Below are positions 44,462 through 54,551 of a DNA stretch of 64,000 bases, in pieces. This DNA comes from Hygrophila difformis (Eukaryota; Streptophyta; Magnoliopsida; Lamiales; Acanthaceae), in assembly GCA_030278955.1 (NCBI GenBank), contig JAOANR010000008.1, positions 43,445,301 through 43,509,300 of the forward strand, given 5' to 3'. Both the position numbers and the translations under genes were made by a program. Each line of letters starts with the position of its first letter. Position 1 is the first letter of the stretch. The notes beneath the pieces are model-generated. The model was not told the origin of the DNA, did no database searches, and saw only the letters and a list, made by a program, of their open reading frames with translations.

Positions 44462-46662
44462 TGTAATACCCGAGAAATCGCCATCGAAAAATTTAAATCC
44501 AAAAATAAAGAATTGGATTTAAATTATTAAAACCGAAATAATTCCGAGAGAGCGGAATTTATTATTTACCGGAAGATAGCAACTCGAAACGAGTTTATTG
44601 AATTGTCCCAACGATCACGGATAATTCCCACATTATGATTTTTATTTTTTGAAGATAAGAAATCTTAATATAAAAAAAAAGAAAAAAAAATGGTTACTGT
44701 AGCACGTGGCTACTGTAGCACGTGCGGCTACTCTAGCACTACTGTAGCAGCCGCACTATTGTCGGATCTTGCCCCCTTTTATGGCCAAAATACTTCCCCC
44801 AACACCATTTATCAGCCATCCACACCCTTTCTTCATCCCAAAACTCTCCCAAAATCAAAAACACAAAGCTTTACCTTCCGGCGACTTTCCGGCAACCAAA
44901 TCCAACCGAGGAAGTGTGTAGATCAAGGATTGCAAGCTTTGGATTGTTGGTAAGATGTAAATCAAGTTTCCTTATGGTTTTAAGATCATAACCATCATCC
45001 TAACTTACGAATCTTCATATTCAAACACAAATCGGAGCGAAAGGAAGAATAAATCGGGTGGAAGAGATTCGTTCGTGACATCCCATGGATTCCGGACGAC
45101 CCCGTGACCTCCTAGACATTATCCCCACTGTAAGTAAACCTCACTATGGTGTTGGGTGACTTAAAATGCAACCAAACATAGAGATTTAGAACTCTAAAAT
45201 CTGTCAACAAGAAAAACCCCCGGCGCAGCATTTTCGTATGAATTTTTCGAACCCTTAAAATCTCAAACGAGAAAACTCAAAATATAAAAAGTGTTCCTAA
45301 GACTTAGATCTAGCTTCTGTAAAAATTTCAGAATTTTTCATGTTATTTTGAAACCTGAAACCGACCCAAAACCGAACAGCATTAAATCTGGATCTTAGAA
45401 CTTTGGCAGATTTCACTCTCAATCTTGTTAGCCATTTTGACCTTGGATCTAGGCCGATCTAGGATTGGTGTTGAACATAAGAATTGTAGATCTATGAGTT
45501 TAGGAACATTACTGTAAGTTTTTAGAATTTTTCGTTGAGATTTGAACCTCCGAACCTGAGCCGATCCGATCTGCATTAGTACCGAAATCAAGAACCTTGA
45601 CAGATTACTAAACCGAACTTGATGAGAATATTCCTATCAATTCTACTCCGAACTAATCTTTGTGATCTAAACAAAAGTTGTATATAATCATGTCTAGTAT
45701 GTGCATATAAAATTTCAAAATTTTTGGAGTCCATTTGATATGTTAAAAAGTTGAATCTTTGAATGGTGTCGAATCTGAAACCTGACAGCATACTATTTGT
45801 ATAGAAAACTTGATTTTTGACATGCTTCCCATCATTTTTCCGAAAAACTTAAAACACGAAAGTTGTTCGTTGGGATGCTTTTGAGTTACTGTAAAAATTT
45901 CAGATCAATCGCCTAAGAAATGGATTTTTAAACTGAAAAGGCGCAAACTGTGACATCGATCGGTTTTAAACTTGAGAGATCTTGAAATCTTGTCGAAACA
46001 TGAAATTAGCCTTTAAGGTTTAAATGATTGGGAATCCCTTTGAAATAAAATACACTTGAAATATCTTGCTTGCCGAAAGGCAATTGAAATATCATGCTTG
46101 CCGAAAGGCAATTGAAATATCCTGCTTGCCGAAAGGCAATTGAAATATCCTGCTTGCCGAAAGGCAATTGAAATATAATGCTTGCCGAAAGGCAATTGAA
46201 ATATAATGCTTGCCGAAAGGCAATTGAGATATAATGCTTGCCGGAAAGCAATTGATAAATAAAGCTTGCCGAATGGCAATTGAAATATAAACTTGAAACA
46301 TGAGACATGAGAAACTGTGCCAAGACGGCCAATGAAGTACTTGAAATGCGATACGGCTGCGGCCGCCGGATCACCGGCTATACAAAATATTGAGAAACTG
46401 TTACGTAACGGGAAAATAAAAGATTTAATATTTTTAAGTATTTATTTATTTATGCCTTGCAAATCATTTTACTATGCAAGTTGATTTATGATCATCTAGA
46501 AATCGTTGTTTAAAAATTATGCCATTTATTTATTAGTGGATGATTAATTTAATTTGTGTATTACCTATAAACATTTTTTTTATAAATTTTTAATTACGAA
46601 TCCTTTTTTTTGTGTGTGTTTCCCTTGGTCCGTGGGCTTTGTAACCCCTAAATCATGCTATG
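44462..46662 (+). repeat. Type C LTR, + strand, running into the gap
   Basis: Starts TGTAATACCCGAG. Contains a short repeat of CTACTGTAGCACGTG near 44693-44750, donor-like GTAAG at 44950 and 45130 (180 apart), a 28-bp hairpin repeat (46069-46290) and GCCGG-ATCA-CCGGC (46365-46378). The right end is lost in the gap. Confidence 0.75.
46069..46290 (+). repeat. 28-bp tandem repeat of GAAA-tetraloop hairpins
   Basis: Eight copies. Six carry a perfect TTGCC-GAAA-GGCAA hairpin, one has CCGGAAAG and one has GAAT as the loop. The spacer AATTGAAATATMMTG varies slightly. Confidence 0.92.
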
Positions 46663-47162
46663 NNNNNNNNNNNNNNNNNNNNNNNNNNNNNNNNNNNNNN
46701 NNNNNNNNNNNNNNNNNNNNNNNNNNNNNNNNNNNNNNNNNNNNNNNNNNNNNNNNNNNNNNNNNNNNNNNNNNNNNNNNNNNNNNNNNNNNNNNNNNNN
46801 NNNNNNNNNNNNNNNNNNNNNNNNNNNNNNNNNNNNNNNNNNNNNNNNNNNNNNNNNNNNNNNNNNNNNNNNNNNNNNNNNNNNNNNNNNNNNNNNNNNN
46901 NNNNNNNNNNNNNNNNNNNNNNNNNNNNNNNNNNNNNNNNNNNNNNNNNNNNNNNNNNNNNNNNNNNNNNNNNNNNNNNNNNNNNNNNNNNNNNNNNNNN
47001 NNNNNNNNNNNNNNNNNNNNNNNNNNNNNNNNNNNNNNNNNNNNNNNNNNNNNNNNNNNNNNNNNNNNNNNNNNNNNNNNNNNNNNNNNNNNNNNNNNNN
47101 NNNNNNNNNNNNNNNNNNNNNNNNNNNNNNNNNNNNNNNNNNNNNNNNNNNNNNNNNNNNNN
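46663..47162. other. Assembly gap (500 N)
   Basis: Exactly 500 unknown bases, a conventional placeholder size, so the true distance is unknown. Confidence 0.99.
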
Positions 47163-47384
47163 AGTTTCTAATTCTGACTCAGATTTAATTACATGCTCAT
47201 TAAAATTTTCTCTTAATCTCCTAACTAAACTAGTAACCTCACAACACAAAACAATCAATGTTTGTGGCACCATAGTTAAAGTGTGGAGGTTCCCTAACTA
47301 AGTCCCTACTGTTGTGGCGCTAAATAATCGCAGTACTCCCGCGATGTCCCTGCCCCTTAAAGGGATTAGGCTCCCTCTTCGCTT
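47163..47384. other. DNA between gap and F-box-like sequence
   Basis: No supportable gene. On the minus strand it would be the 3' flank of the F-box-like sequence. Confidence 0.5.
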
Positions 47385-47891
47385 TCATTGAATAGCTTGT
47401 TGATTCCTCGCCTCCATCTTGCGGATGTGATCTTCATCTTTAAAGATTGATCCGAGAAGATACAATCCCTCATCAATTTCCTCAAGGCTCTCCAAACTCA
47501 AAAGAATGAAGGCCTTGATAAAGATTGAGGGGTGATGGTTGTCATCGACTCCAGGTTTAAGAACTTCAAAAGCGGCTTCCTTGAGCCCTGTATTGCAGAA
47601 TCTCAAGAGTGCAGGTTCTAGTTTCAGCATGAAATTCCCCGCCCTCTCTGCATCTTCGAAGTATTCGGATGTAATGAGAGTCAAGTGTCCTCTCTGCAGT
47701 CATCCTCCTTTCCACATTTGCCCTCCTCCATACTATAGGCGCCATAGTTGCTTTGGCGAACTTTTTGCAGGTTGGGGCTAACCTGGCTACATCCTTCATC
47801 TCTTCCCTTCCAACCTTGAGAGAATATCTCCCAAGATTTCTTCAGGAATGTCTATAATGGATGTTCTAGCATTTGGAGCTGCTGCGGCCAT
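47385..47891 (-). pseudogene. F-box-like protein gene, frameshifted
   Basis: The ATG at 47891 opens MAAAAPNARTSIIDIPEEIL, then GDILSRLEGK, an F-box start (Skp1-binding in SCF ubiquitin ligases). The reading then moves to another frame for MKDVARLAPTCKKFAKAT and HYIRILRRCREGG, and back to the first frame for FEVLKPGVDDNH and SLESLEEIDEGLYLLGSI, ending at TGA 47385. The layout F-box, Cys-Lys-x-Phe, then helical Sel1-like repeats resembles the Arabidopsis At2g35280 type. Two compensating frameshifts make it a pseudogene unless they are sequence errors. TATA-like CTATAAAAT lies at 47971-47979 upstream. Confidence 0.65.
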
Positions 47892-48600
47892 TCTATCTTT
47901 TGAATATGGTTTTAGGATAATTTCTCAGGATGGAAATGTTTGAGATGAAAGAATAGGAGGATTCGACTAGATTTTATAGCAGAAAAACTAAATTCTGCCA
48001 TAATTACTGGCGGTTGAAACGACGTGATGGTTAGTGTACGAGAAGAAGAAGAGTCTGAAAGGGTATTTTGGTCTTTGAGAAGTTTGAAAATCTATCCGTT
48101 CAAAATTCCCAAGACTCTCGCTCTGTCGATTGTCATTGCGTGGGTAAAAATCCTTTTCTCGCTTTGTTAATTACAAAGCGAGAAAACATTCTTGTACAAT
48201 TCCCCAGAGTAAAATAGTCTCGCTTTGTTTTTCAACAAAGCGTAGACACCAACTCTTATTCCTTAACAAATTTTAAAATTTTGACAGAATAAAAATTTGA
48301 ACTGATCACCTCGCATCATAACCTTTACAAAGCGGTGAGTAAGAGTAACTCATTTTTAACTCACGCTTTGACAAAATTACAGAAGCGTGGCCTCAGAATC
48401 CATTCATACTCCATTTTCCAAACACTTAATACTCAAAAACCTGTTTGAAGATTCATGTCTCTTCCTCCTTCATTCCATCACAGCTTCATTTCTCGGATTC
48501 CTGAAAATAAAGAATAAAAGAATTAGAGATGAAAAATAAGTCTAAAGAAAAAGGGAATACTACTCAGTTAACCTGGGTAGTATCCAACCCCCTATTTTTT
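47892..48600 (-). promoter_or_regulatory. Hairpin-rich region between Athila pol and the F-box-like ORF
   Basis: Contains a perfect 12-bp hairpin (arms TTCTCGCTTTGT 48156-48167 and ACAAAGCGAGAA 48173-48184), a 9-bp one (CGCTTTGTT 48221-48229, AACAAAGCG 48234-48242) and CACGCTT/AAGCGTG (48362-48389). The same CTCGCTTTG/CAAAGCGAG arms recur in the Athila LTR. A TATA-like box follows at 47971-47979. Either 3' internal DNA of the element or host promoter DNA. Confidence 0.5.
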
Positions 48601-48627
48601 TATTTTTTTTTTTTAGAAAACAGAAAA

Positions 48628-49584
48628 CTAAGGATTATCCAAATATTCAGTTTGGATATTTAGATCTTGTTGACCAATATATTCCTTCAGTCTGTGTCCA
48701 TTCACAGTCTTTTCTCCTTCATTGAGCATAATTGTCACTGATCCATTGTCATGAACAGCTACAACAGGAAATGGTCCTGTCCACCTTGATCTGAGCTTAC
48801 CTGGAAATAATTTCAAACGAGAATTATAAAGCAAAACCAATTGACCAACAGAAAATTCTTTATGTTTAATTTTTGAATCATGAATTTTCTTAGTTCGATC
48901 TTTATAAATCTTGCTGCTTTCATATGCTTCCAGTCTCATCTCTTCTAGTTTAGACAGATCAAACTTCCTCTTATCTTGTCCTGACTGAAAATCCATGTTG
49001 AGCATTTTAATGGCCCAATATGCTCTATGTTCTAACTCAACTGGAAGATGACATGCTTTTCCAAAAACTAATCTGTAGGGAGACATTCCTATAGGAGTTT
49101 TAAAAGCAGTTCTGTAAGCCCATAAAGCATCATCTAACTTCTTTGACCAGTCTTTTCTTGTAATGTTCACAGAAGCTTGTAGAATGTGCTTGATTTCCTT
49201 ATTAGATACCTCCACCTGTCCACTTGTCTGAGGATGATATGGTGATCCAACTTTGTGATGAACGCCATACTGCTTTAGTAATTTCTCAAAGAGCTTATTC
49301 ACAAAGTGAGATCCTCCATCAGATATAATGGCACGAGGGGCTCCAAACCTGGTAAAAATATTCTTCTGTAGAAATTTAGTAACTTGTTTAGCTTCATTAT
49401 TGGGCAAGGCTACTGCTTCTACCCACTTTGAAACATAATCAACAGCTACTAGAATATAATGATTACCAAAAGACGGGGGAAATGGTCCCATAAAATCAAT
49501 TCCCCGGACATCAAATATCTCTACTTCTAAAATCCCCTTTGAGGCATTTCTTCTCTCATTGAAATGTTTCCCAGTCTTTGACAT
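48628..49584 (-). CDS. pol: Integrase of the Athila element
   Basis: DDE core: Asp in GIDFMGPFP, Asp in [10 protein letters not shown] and Glu in [11 protein letters not shown]. The long C-terminal part includes [18 protein letters not shown], diagnostic of Athila/Tat integrases, and a final DNA-binding portion. It is shifted relative to the HHCC part upstream by one frameshift near 49530-49580. Confidence 0.92.
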   Translation of the reverse strand: MSKTGKHFNERRNASKGILEVEIFDVRGIDFMGPFPPSFGNHYILVAVDYVSKWVEAVALPNNEAKQVTKFLQKNIFTRFGAPRAIISDGGSHFVNKLFEKLLKQYGVHHKVGSPYHPQTSGQVEVSNKEIKHILQASVNITRKDWSKKLDDALWAYRTAFKTPIGMSPYRLVFGKACHLPVELEHRAYWAIKMLNMDFQSGQDKRKFDLSKLEEMRLEAYESSKIYKDRTKKIHDSKIKHKEFSVGQLVLLYNSRLKLFPGKLRSRWTGPFPVVAVHDNGSVTIMLNEGEKTVNGHRLKEYIGQQDLNIQTEYLDNP

Positions 49585-51434
49585 CTATCACACATCTTTA
49601 TAAGTTTCTGGGAATCCAAAAAGATAGTTGGCCAGTAAAACCCACAATCTAGAACTTTTCTAGCAGTCCTAGCAGGACCATGATGGCCTCCTAAAGGGTT
49701 CTCATGACACTTTCTGACAATTTGGAAACCTTCTTTTTCATGAACACAGCGCCTAATAACCTGGTCTGAACAAAACTTGAATAAAAAGGGGTCATCCCAA
49801 TAGTATTTCTGAATTTCTCTGAAAAACCTTGACTTCAGATGAGAGTCTTTAAATTTTGGGACAATCTTGCAAGCTAGATAATTAGCAAAATCTGAAAACC
49901 AAGGACAATCAAATTGATGCAACTGCAGAGCATACAATTGTTCATCTGGGAATTTATCATTTACAACTTCCTCTTTCTCTGTTTTCTCCTCCAATCTAGA
50001 AAGGTGGTCTGCTACTCCATTATCTTTTCCTTTTCTATCCTTGATAATAATGTCAAATTCTTGTAGAAGTAAAACCCATCTTATCAGCCTCGGTTTGGCT
50101 TCTTGCTTTGAGAAAAGATATCGTAATGCAGAATGATCTGTGTAAACTATAGTTTGGGCTCCAATAAGATACTGTCTGAACTTATCAAAGGCAAAAACTA
50201 CAGCATACATTTCCTTTTCTGTAGTAGTGTAGTTTATCTGGGCATCATTAAGAGTATGGCTAGCATAATAGATAACATGATGTTTGCCTTCTTTGTGTTG
50301 CCCCAAAACTGCTCCTACTGCATTCTCACTTCCATCGCACATAAGCTCAAAAGGTAGACTCCAATCAGGAGACTGAACTATAGGTGCAGTGATTAATTTC
50401 TCCTTCAAAGTCTTAAAAGCTGCTAAGCAGTCTTCATCAAAGCTGAATGACACATCCTTATGAAGAAGATTACACAAGGGTCTTGCTATCTTAGAAAAGT
50501 CCTTAATAAACCTTCTATAAAAACCAGCATGACCAAGAAAACTCCTTACTGCCTTAATTGTTTTAGGTGGTGGTAGATTTGCTATTACAGAAACCTTAGC
50601 CTTATCTACTTCTATTCCTGCTCTAGATACTTTGTGTCCCAGGACAATTCCTTCTTGAACCATAAAATGACACTTTTCCCAGTTAAGAACTAAGTTAGTG
50701 TCCTCACATCTCTGCAAAATTTTTGACAAATTTTTTAAAGAATCTTCAAAGTCAGTTCCATGAACAGTAAAATCATCCATAAACACTTCAATGCATTTTT
50801 CAATAAAATCAGAGAAAATACTCATCATGCATCTTTGAAATGTAGCAGGAGCATTACATAATCCAAAAGGCATTCTTCTATAAGCAAATGTTCCATATGG
50901 GCATGTAAAAGTTGTTTTCTCATGATCTTCACTAGCAATAACTATTTGATTATAACCTGAATAACCATCGAGAAAACTGTAAAATGGTTTACCTGACAAT
51001 CTTTCTAACATTTGATCAATGAACGGTAAAGGAAAATGATCTTTTCTTGTGGCAGTGTTTAATTTTCTATAGTCAATGCAAACTCTCCAACCAGTTACTG
51101 GTCTTGTTGCTACTTCATCACCATGTTCATTTGTCACAATACAAATCCCACCCTTTTTGGGTACAACTTGCGTTGGACTTACCCATTTACTATCAGAGAT
51201 AGGATAGATTATACCTGCATCAAGTAGCTTGATTACCTCCTTCTTGACAACTTCCTGCATTGGTGGGTTTAGCCTCCTTTGTGGTTGTCTGGAAGGTTTG
51301 TATTCATCCTCCATCAGAATCCTATGCATACAAATGTGTGGACTGATGCCTTTGATATCTGCTATAGTCCAAGCGATTGCCTGTATATGATTTTTAAGAG
51401 TACCTACTAGAGCTTGCTCTTGTTCTTCACTCAA
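49527..51434 (-). CDS. pol: RT, RNase H and integrase zinc finger of the Athila element
   Basis: RT with [12 protein letters not shown] and catalytic FMDD ([10 protein letters not shown]), RNase H with [21 protein letters not shown] and VADHLSRL, and the integrase HHCC finger ([16 protein letters not shown]). Same frame as the protease part; only a TAA at 51465-51467 separates them. Confidence 0.92.
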   Translation of the reverse strand: MSEEQEQALVGTLKNHIQAIAWTIADIKGISPHICMHRILMEDEYKPSRQPQRRLNPPMQEVVKKEVIKLLDAGIIYPISDSKWVSPTQVVPKKGGICIVTNEHGDEVATRPVTGWRVCIDYRKLNTATRKDHFPLPFIDQMLERLSGKPFYSFLDGYSGYNQIVIASEDHEKTTFTCPYGTFAYRRMPFGLCNAPATFQRCMMSIFSDFIEKCIEVFMDDFTVHGTDFEDSLKNLSKILQRCEDTNLVLNWEKCHFMVQEGIVLGHKVSRAGIEVDKAKVSVIANLPPPKTIKAVRSFLGHAGFYRRFIKDFSKIARPLCNLLHKDVSFSFDEDCLAAFKTLKEKLITAPIVQSPDWSLPFELMCDGSENAVGAVLGQHKEGKHHVIYYASHTLNDAQINYTTTEKEMYAVVFAFDKFRQYLIGAQTIVYTDHSALRYLFSKQEAKPRLIRWVLLLQEFDIIIKDRKGKDNGVADHLSRLEEKTEKEEVVNDKFPDEQLYALQLHQFDCPWFSDFANYLACKIVPKFKDSHLKSRFFREIQKYYWDDPFLFKFCSDQVIRRCVHEKEGFQIVRKCHENPLGGHHGPARTARKVLDCGFYWPTIFLDSQKLIKMCDRCQRLGNISMREEMPQRGF

Positions 51435-51464
51435 TTTGGATGAAATTATTACCGGAAGCTTCTT

Positions 51465-53069
51465 TTAATCTGCCAAGAAGGCATACTTAAGATGTTCTGG
51501 TAATACTTTAAGCTCAAGCTCAGGTGGGTTTTCTATTGATGGAGTTAATCTGCTTCGAGTTTGCACTTCCATCTTTAAATCAGATCCTTCCTCAAAAGGG
51601 TCTGTTTTATCAATGTCATCCTCAGATTGCTCTGAAGATGGCATATCCTCACTTTCTGATCCATCCTTGATTTCACCAGTCTCAGGATCAGCGAATCTAA
51701 CCGCACACAAGTAAGCAAAAGTAGCATCTTTAGCATTTGTGAGTGGGGTGAGATTGTTCTCAGTTACATCAGTAGTAAAGAGATTATAGTAATCAAAAAG
51801 ATTTCCCCCCTCCATAGTACTATCTTCTAATTCATTCCCCGCTACATTGGTTTCAAAAGCGTTAAAAGGATATGTTGACATCTTCATCATGTCAAAAGTG
51901 ACCTCCTGGTTATCAACATGAAGCTTCACTATGCCATTCTTTGCATCAATCATGGCTCCCGCAGTCACCAGAAAAGGCCTTCCCAATATGATAGGAATTC
52001 TGACATTTTCATCGATATCAAGAATGACAAAGTCAGCTGGAAAACAAAGGCCTCCTGTCTTTACTATAACATCTTCAATGATCCCTTCTGGTCTGGTGCT
52101 CGATTGATCAGCAAAGAAGAGGGTCATATTGACTGGCCTCATCTTTCCCAAATCCAAACGTCTCGCCATAGCCAGTGGCATTACATTGATGCTGCTTCCT
52201 AAGTCACAGAGTCCTCGCCCAGCTTCTTTACAGTTGATAATCAGAGGTAAAGTGAAACTCCCTGGATCTTCAAGCTTTGAAGGAATCCTCTGCTGAAGAA
52301 CCAAGCTACAGTTTTGATTTAGGACCACCATGTGCTGCTCTCCTGCACTTCTTTTCCCTGAAATTAATTCTTTCAGAAACTTCGCGTAAGTGGACATTTC
52401 AGCAATTAATTCAACCAAAGGGATTGATATTTCAATGGCCTTAATCTTTTCAAGAAATTTCTTAAATTTAATTTCTTGAAGATCATTTTTGAGTCTCCCA
52501 GGATATGGTATCCTGGGCATGTGCTCATCCAGTGAATCCTTTTTGTTACCTGTAGAGTTAGGATTATCATTACCTCCCTCTTTTTCCTTAGGAAAGGAAT
52601 ATCCTGAGACATTCTTTTCCAAACCCTTATCCTCAAGTATCTGTCTCTGTTCAGGGTGATCATCTTCTTCCATTGTTTGAACATCCTTGAACTTTTTCTG
52701 CTGCAGCAACCTATCTCTTTTCTTTTCAAATTCAGGATCAACAACCTCTTTTCCTCCCCTCAATGTAACTGCCTTACATTGTGGATTTGTTTCAGAAGAA
52801 CTTGGTAATTTTCCTTTTTCTCTCTGCTGTAATAATTTGGCCATCTCTGTTACTGAATTCTCAACATTCTTGATTGAAGCCTGCAGTTGGTTATTCGTCT
52901 CTGTCTGCTTAACAATGAACTCCTTCAGAGCATTTTCCACCTTTAAAGAGTAAGTATTATCTTGAGCAACAGGATAAGGTTGTTGTGGAAAGTTCACCGG
53001 GACTGGTACAAACTGTCCAAATGGCCTATTCTGTTGGTTCACCTGCTGGAAAGGTCTCTGTGGGTACAT
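51465..53069 (-). CDS. Protease region of the Athila element
   Basis: The true frame extends upstream to about 53190. Basic/Gln-rich N-terminal part, then the retropepsin with CDLGSSINVMP and IILGRPFLVTAGAMID. The DLGSS/DLGAS variant is usual in Athila. Ends at TAA 51465-51467 just before KLPVII, a conserved position ahead of the RT, so this is a single nonsense change. Confidence 0.88.
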   Translation of the reverse strand: MYPQRPFQQVNQQNRPFGQFVPVPVNFPQQPYPVAQDNTYSLKVENALKEFIVKQTETNNQLQASIKNVENSVTEMAKLLQQREKGKLPSSSETNPQCKAVTLRGGKEVVDPEFEKKRDRLLQQKKFKDVQTMEEDDHPEQRQILEDKGLEKNVSGYSFPKEKEGGNDNPNSTGNKKDSLDEHMPRIPYPGRLKNDLQEIKFKKFLEKIKAIEISIPLVELIAEMSTYAKFLKELISGKRSAGEQHMVVLNQNCSLVLQQRIPSKLEDPGSFTLPLIINCKEAGRGLCDLGSSINVMPLAMARRLDLGKMRPVNMTLFFADQSSTRPEGIIEDVIVKTGGLCFPADFVILDIDENVRIPIILGRPFLVTAGAMIDAKNGIVKLHVDNQEVTFDMMKMSTYPFNAFETNVAGNELEDSTMEGGNLFDYYNLFTTDVTENNLTPLTNAKDATFAYLCAVRFADPETGEIKDGSESEDMPSSEQSEDDIDKTDPFEEGSDLKMEVQTRSRLTPSIENPPELELKVLPEHLKYAFLAD

Positions 53070-53173
53070 CTGTTGTTGTGGATAAAATGGTTGTGGAGGA
53101 CGAAACTGCTGCTGATTTGGTTGTTGTGGGTTCAGAAGATGTGCATTTTGTGCGTTCTGAGTATTACCATAGT

Positions 53174-54439
53174 TCAGATTCGGGTGTTTGTTTTGGAATC
53201 GGTGTAGTTGCAGCTCTCATCTTGCTTTGGGGCTTCCTGAATTTGTGGACACTGATCATTGTGATGTGGCCCTGAGCAAATTCCGCACTGATACACAGGT
53301 TCCATTGGAGCAGGTTGAAGGACCACTACTGGTTGCTGTTGTTGTTGATGCTGATCCTGTTGATTTGCTTTCTGAGCCAACTGTAGATCAGCAATCTGCT
53401 TGGAGAGTGCTGCAAATTTCTCTTCATTTTTATCTGTATGGATGACAAGACTTTTTCTGGTAGGAGATGGTGGATCATCGTCCTGGAGGACTGCCCTGCT
53501 GGCTGTCATAGTATCTATTGTTGACCACGCTCTATCAAGTGGCATTTGAAGCAATTGTTCCCCTCCAGTGGCATTGATCATCATCTGCCAAGTGTGAGTT
53601 AGTCCGGTGAAGAAAATCTTCAATAACCTTCTTTCAGTTATACCATGTTGTGGGCATCTCTTGAGCATGTCGAAGAATCTATCCCGGACATCCTTAAGAG
53701 ATTCCCCTTTTCTCATCTTGAAACTAGAGATCTTGTCTACCCATTCGTCAACCTTGCTTTCAGGAAAATACTTGAGTAGGAAATTCCTGACTAATTCTGG
53801 CCATGTAGCCTTCTGTTGAGCATTTAATGAATCATACCATTCTTTAGCTGAGCCATCCAAAGAGAATGGAAACATAGCCAACTGAATGGTTTCCCTTGAA
53901 GCTCTTCCTTTCTTTACTGTCTTACTTAGTTCAACAAACTTCTTGAGATGTAAATGTGGATCTTCAACACTCATTCCATAAAAAGCTCTAGAAGATGCTA
54001 GGTTCAATATACCAGGTGGTATATCAACCTCCTCATCCGTCCCAGCCAAATATTGATCGACATTAGGTTGCCATGGTTGATATTGCTCTTCTTGAGGGTT
54101 TGGAACAGGATTAGCAAAATTTGGTGGAAAATAGTGTTGATGAATAAATTGTGGTGCTGCAGCTCTTTGTGGTGCTTGAAAAGGTCCTCGAAGTGGAATG
54201 TTTTGCTGATTATCTGGTTGTCCATTTGGCAAGTTCCCAGGTCCGTCATTCTGTCCATTGTTAGCCATCCTTGTTATGGTTGAAAGATTTCCTTCTGCAA
54301 GATCTCTCTGTCTCCTTCTTGCACTTGCTCTGATCAGCCTTGCTGTCTTCTCAAGTTCACAATTAAAAGGAAGCAAAGGTGGTCTTGAAGATCGAGTTTT
54401 TCTCTCGCTCATAAACTGTTGAGGCTTCTCTGTGAACAA
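53174..54439 (-). CDS. gag: Gag of the Athila element
   Basis: 421 codons. Capsid domain with DPHLHLKKFVELSKTVK, AKEWYDSL, FLLKYFPESK and FFDMLKRCPQHGI, then a Gln-rich stretch and one zinc knuckle (CGICSGPHHNDQC). The frame is lost after ESCNYTD near 53205; protease resumes in another frame. Confidence 0.92.
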   Translation of the reverse strand: MFTEKPQQFMSERKTRSSRPPLLPFNCELEKTARLIRASARRRQRDLAEGNLSTITRMANNGQNDGPGNLPNGQPDNQQNIPLRGPFQAPQRAAAPQFIHQHYFPPNFANPVPNPQEEQYQPWQPNVDQYLAGTDEEVDIPPGILNLASSRAFYGMSVEDPHLHLKKFVELSKTVKKGRASRETIQLAMFPFSLDGSAKEWYDSLNAQQKATWPELVRNFLLKYFPESKVDEWVDKISSFKMRKGESLKDVRDRFFDMLKRCPQHGITERRLLKIFFTGLTHTWQMMINATGGEQLLQMPLDRAWSTIDTMTASRAVLQDDDPPSPTRKSLVIHTDKNEEKFAALSKQIADLQLAQKANQQDQHQQQQQPVVVLQPAPMEPVYQCGICSGPHHNDQCPQIQEAPKQDESCNYTDSKTNTRI

Positions 54440-54533
54440 AATGAAAGAATTTGTGAATTCATTATAATAAAAAGTAAATAATTACAATTAAACCAAGAAT
54501 ATCCACAGTTCTAAAATTCATAACGCTACACCC

Positions 54534-54551
54534 TCCCCGGCAACGGCGCCA
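54534..54551 (-). promoter_or_regulatory. Primer-binding site, Asp-tRNA type
   Basis: TGGCGCCGTTGCCGGGGA on the minus strand, the classic Athila/Tat PBS, immediately inside the LTR. Confidence 0.93.

Noticed and set aside
44690..44953. 87-codon + strand ORF in the type C LTR
   Set aside because: Lies in U3/R, ends at a donor-like GTAAG, no recognisable domain. Likely chance.
46006..46374. Long minus-strand ORFs with repeated FRQALYFNCLSAS-type peptides
   Set aside because: They are translations of the 28-bp hairpin repeat. The frame is open only because the unit has no stop in those frames, and there are several overlapping versions.
46554..47301. ORFs spanning the gap
   Set aside because: They consist almost entirely of unknown bases.
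51465..51467. Programmed stop between protease and RT in the Athila element
   Set aside because: A single TAA in a conserved stretch with no readthrough context that I can recognise, and two frameshifts elsewhere. Ordinary decay is simpler.
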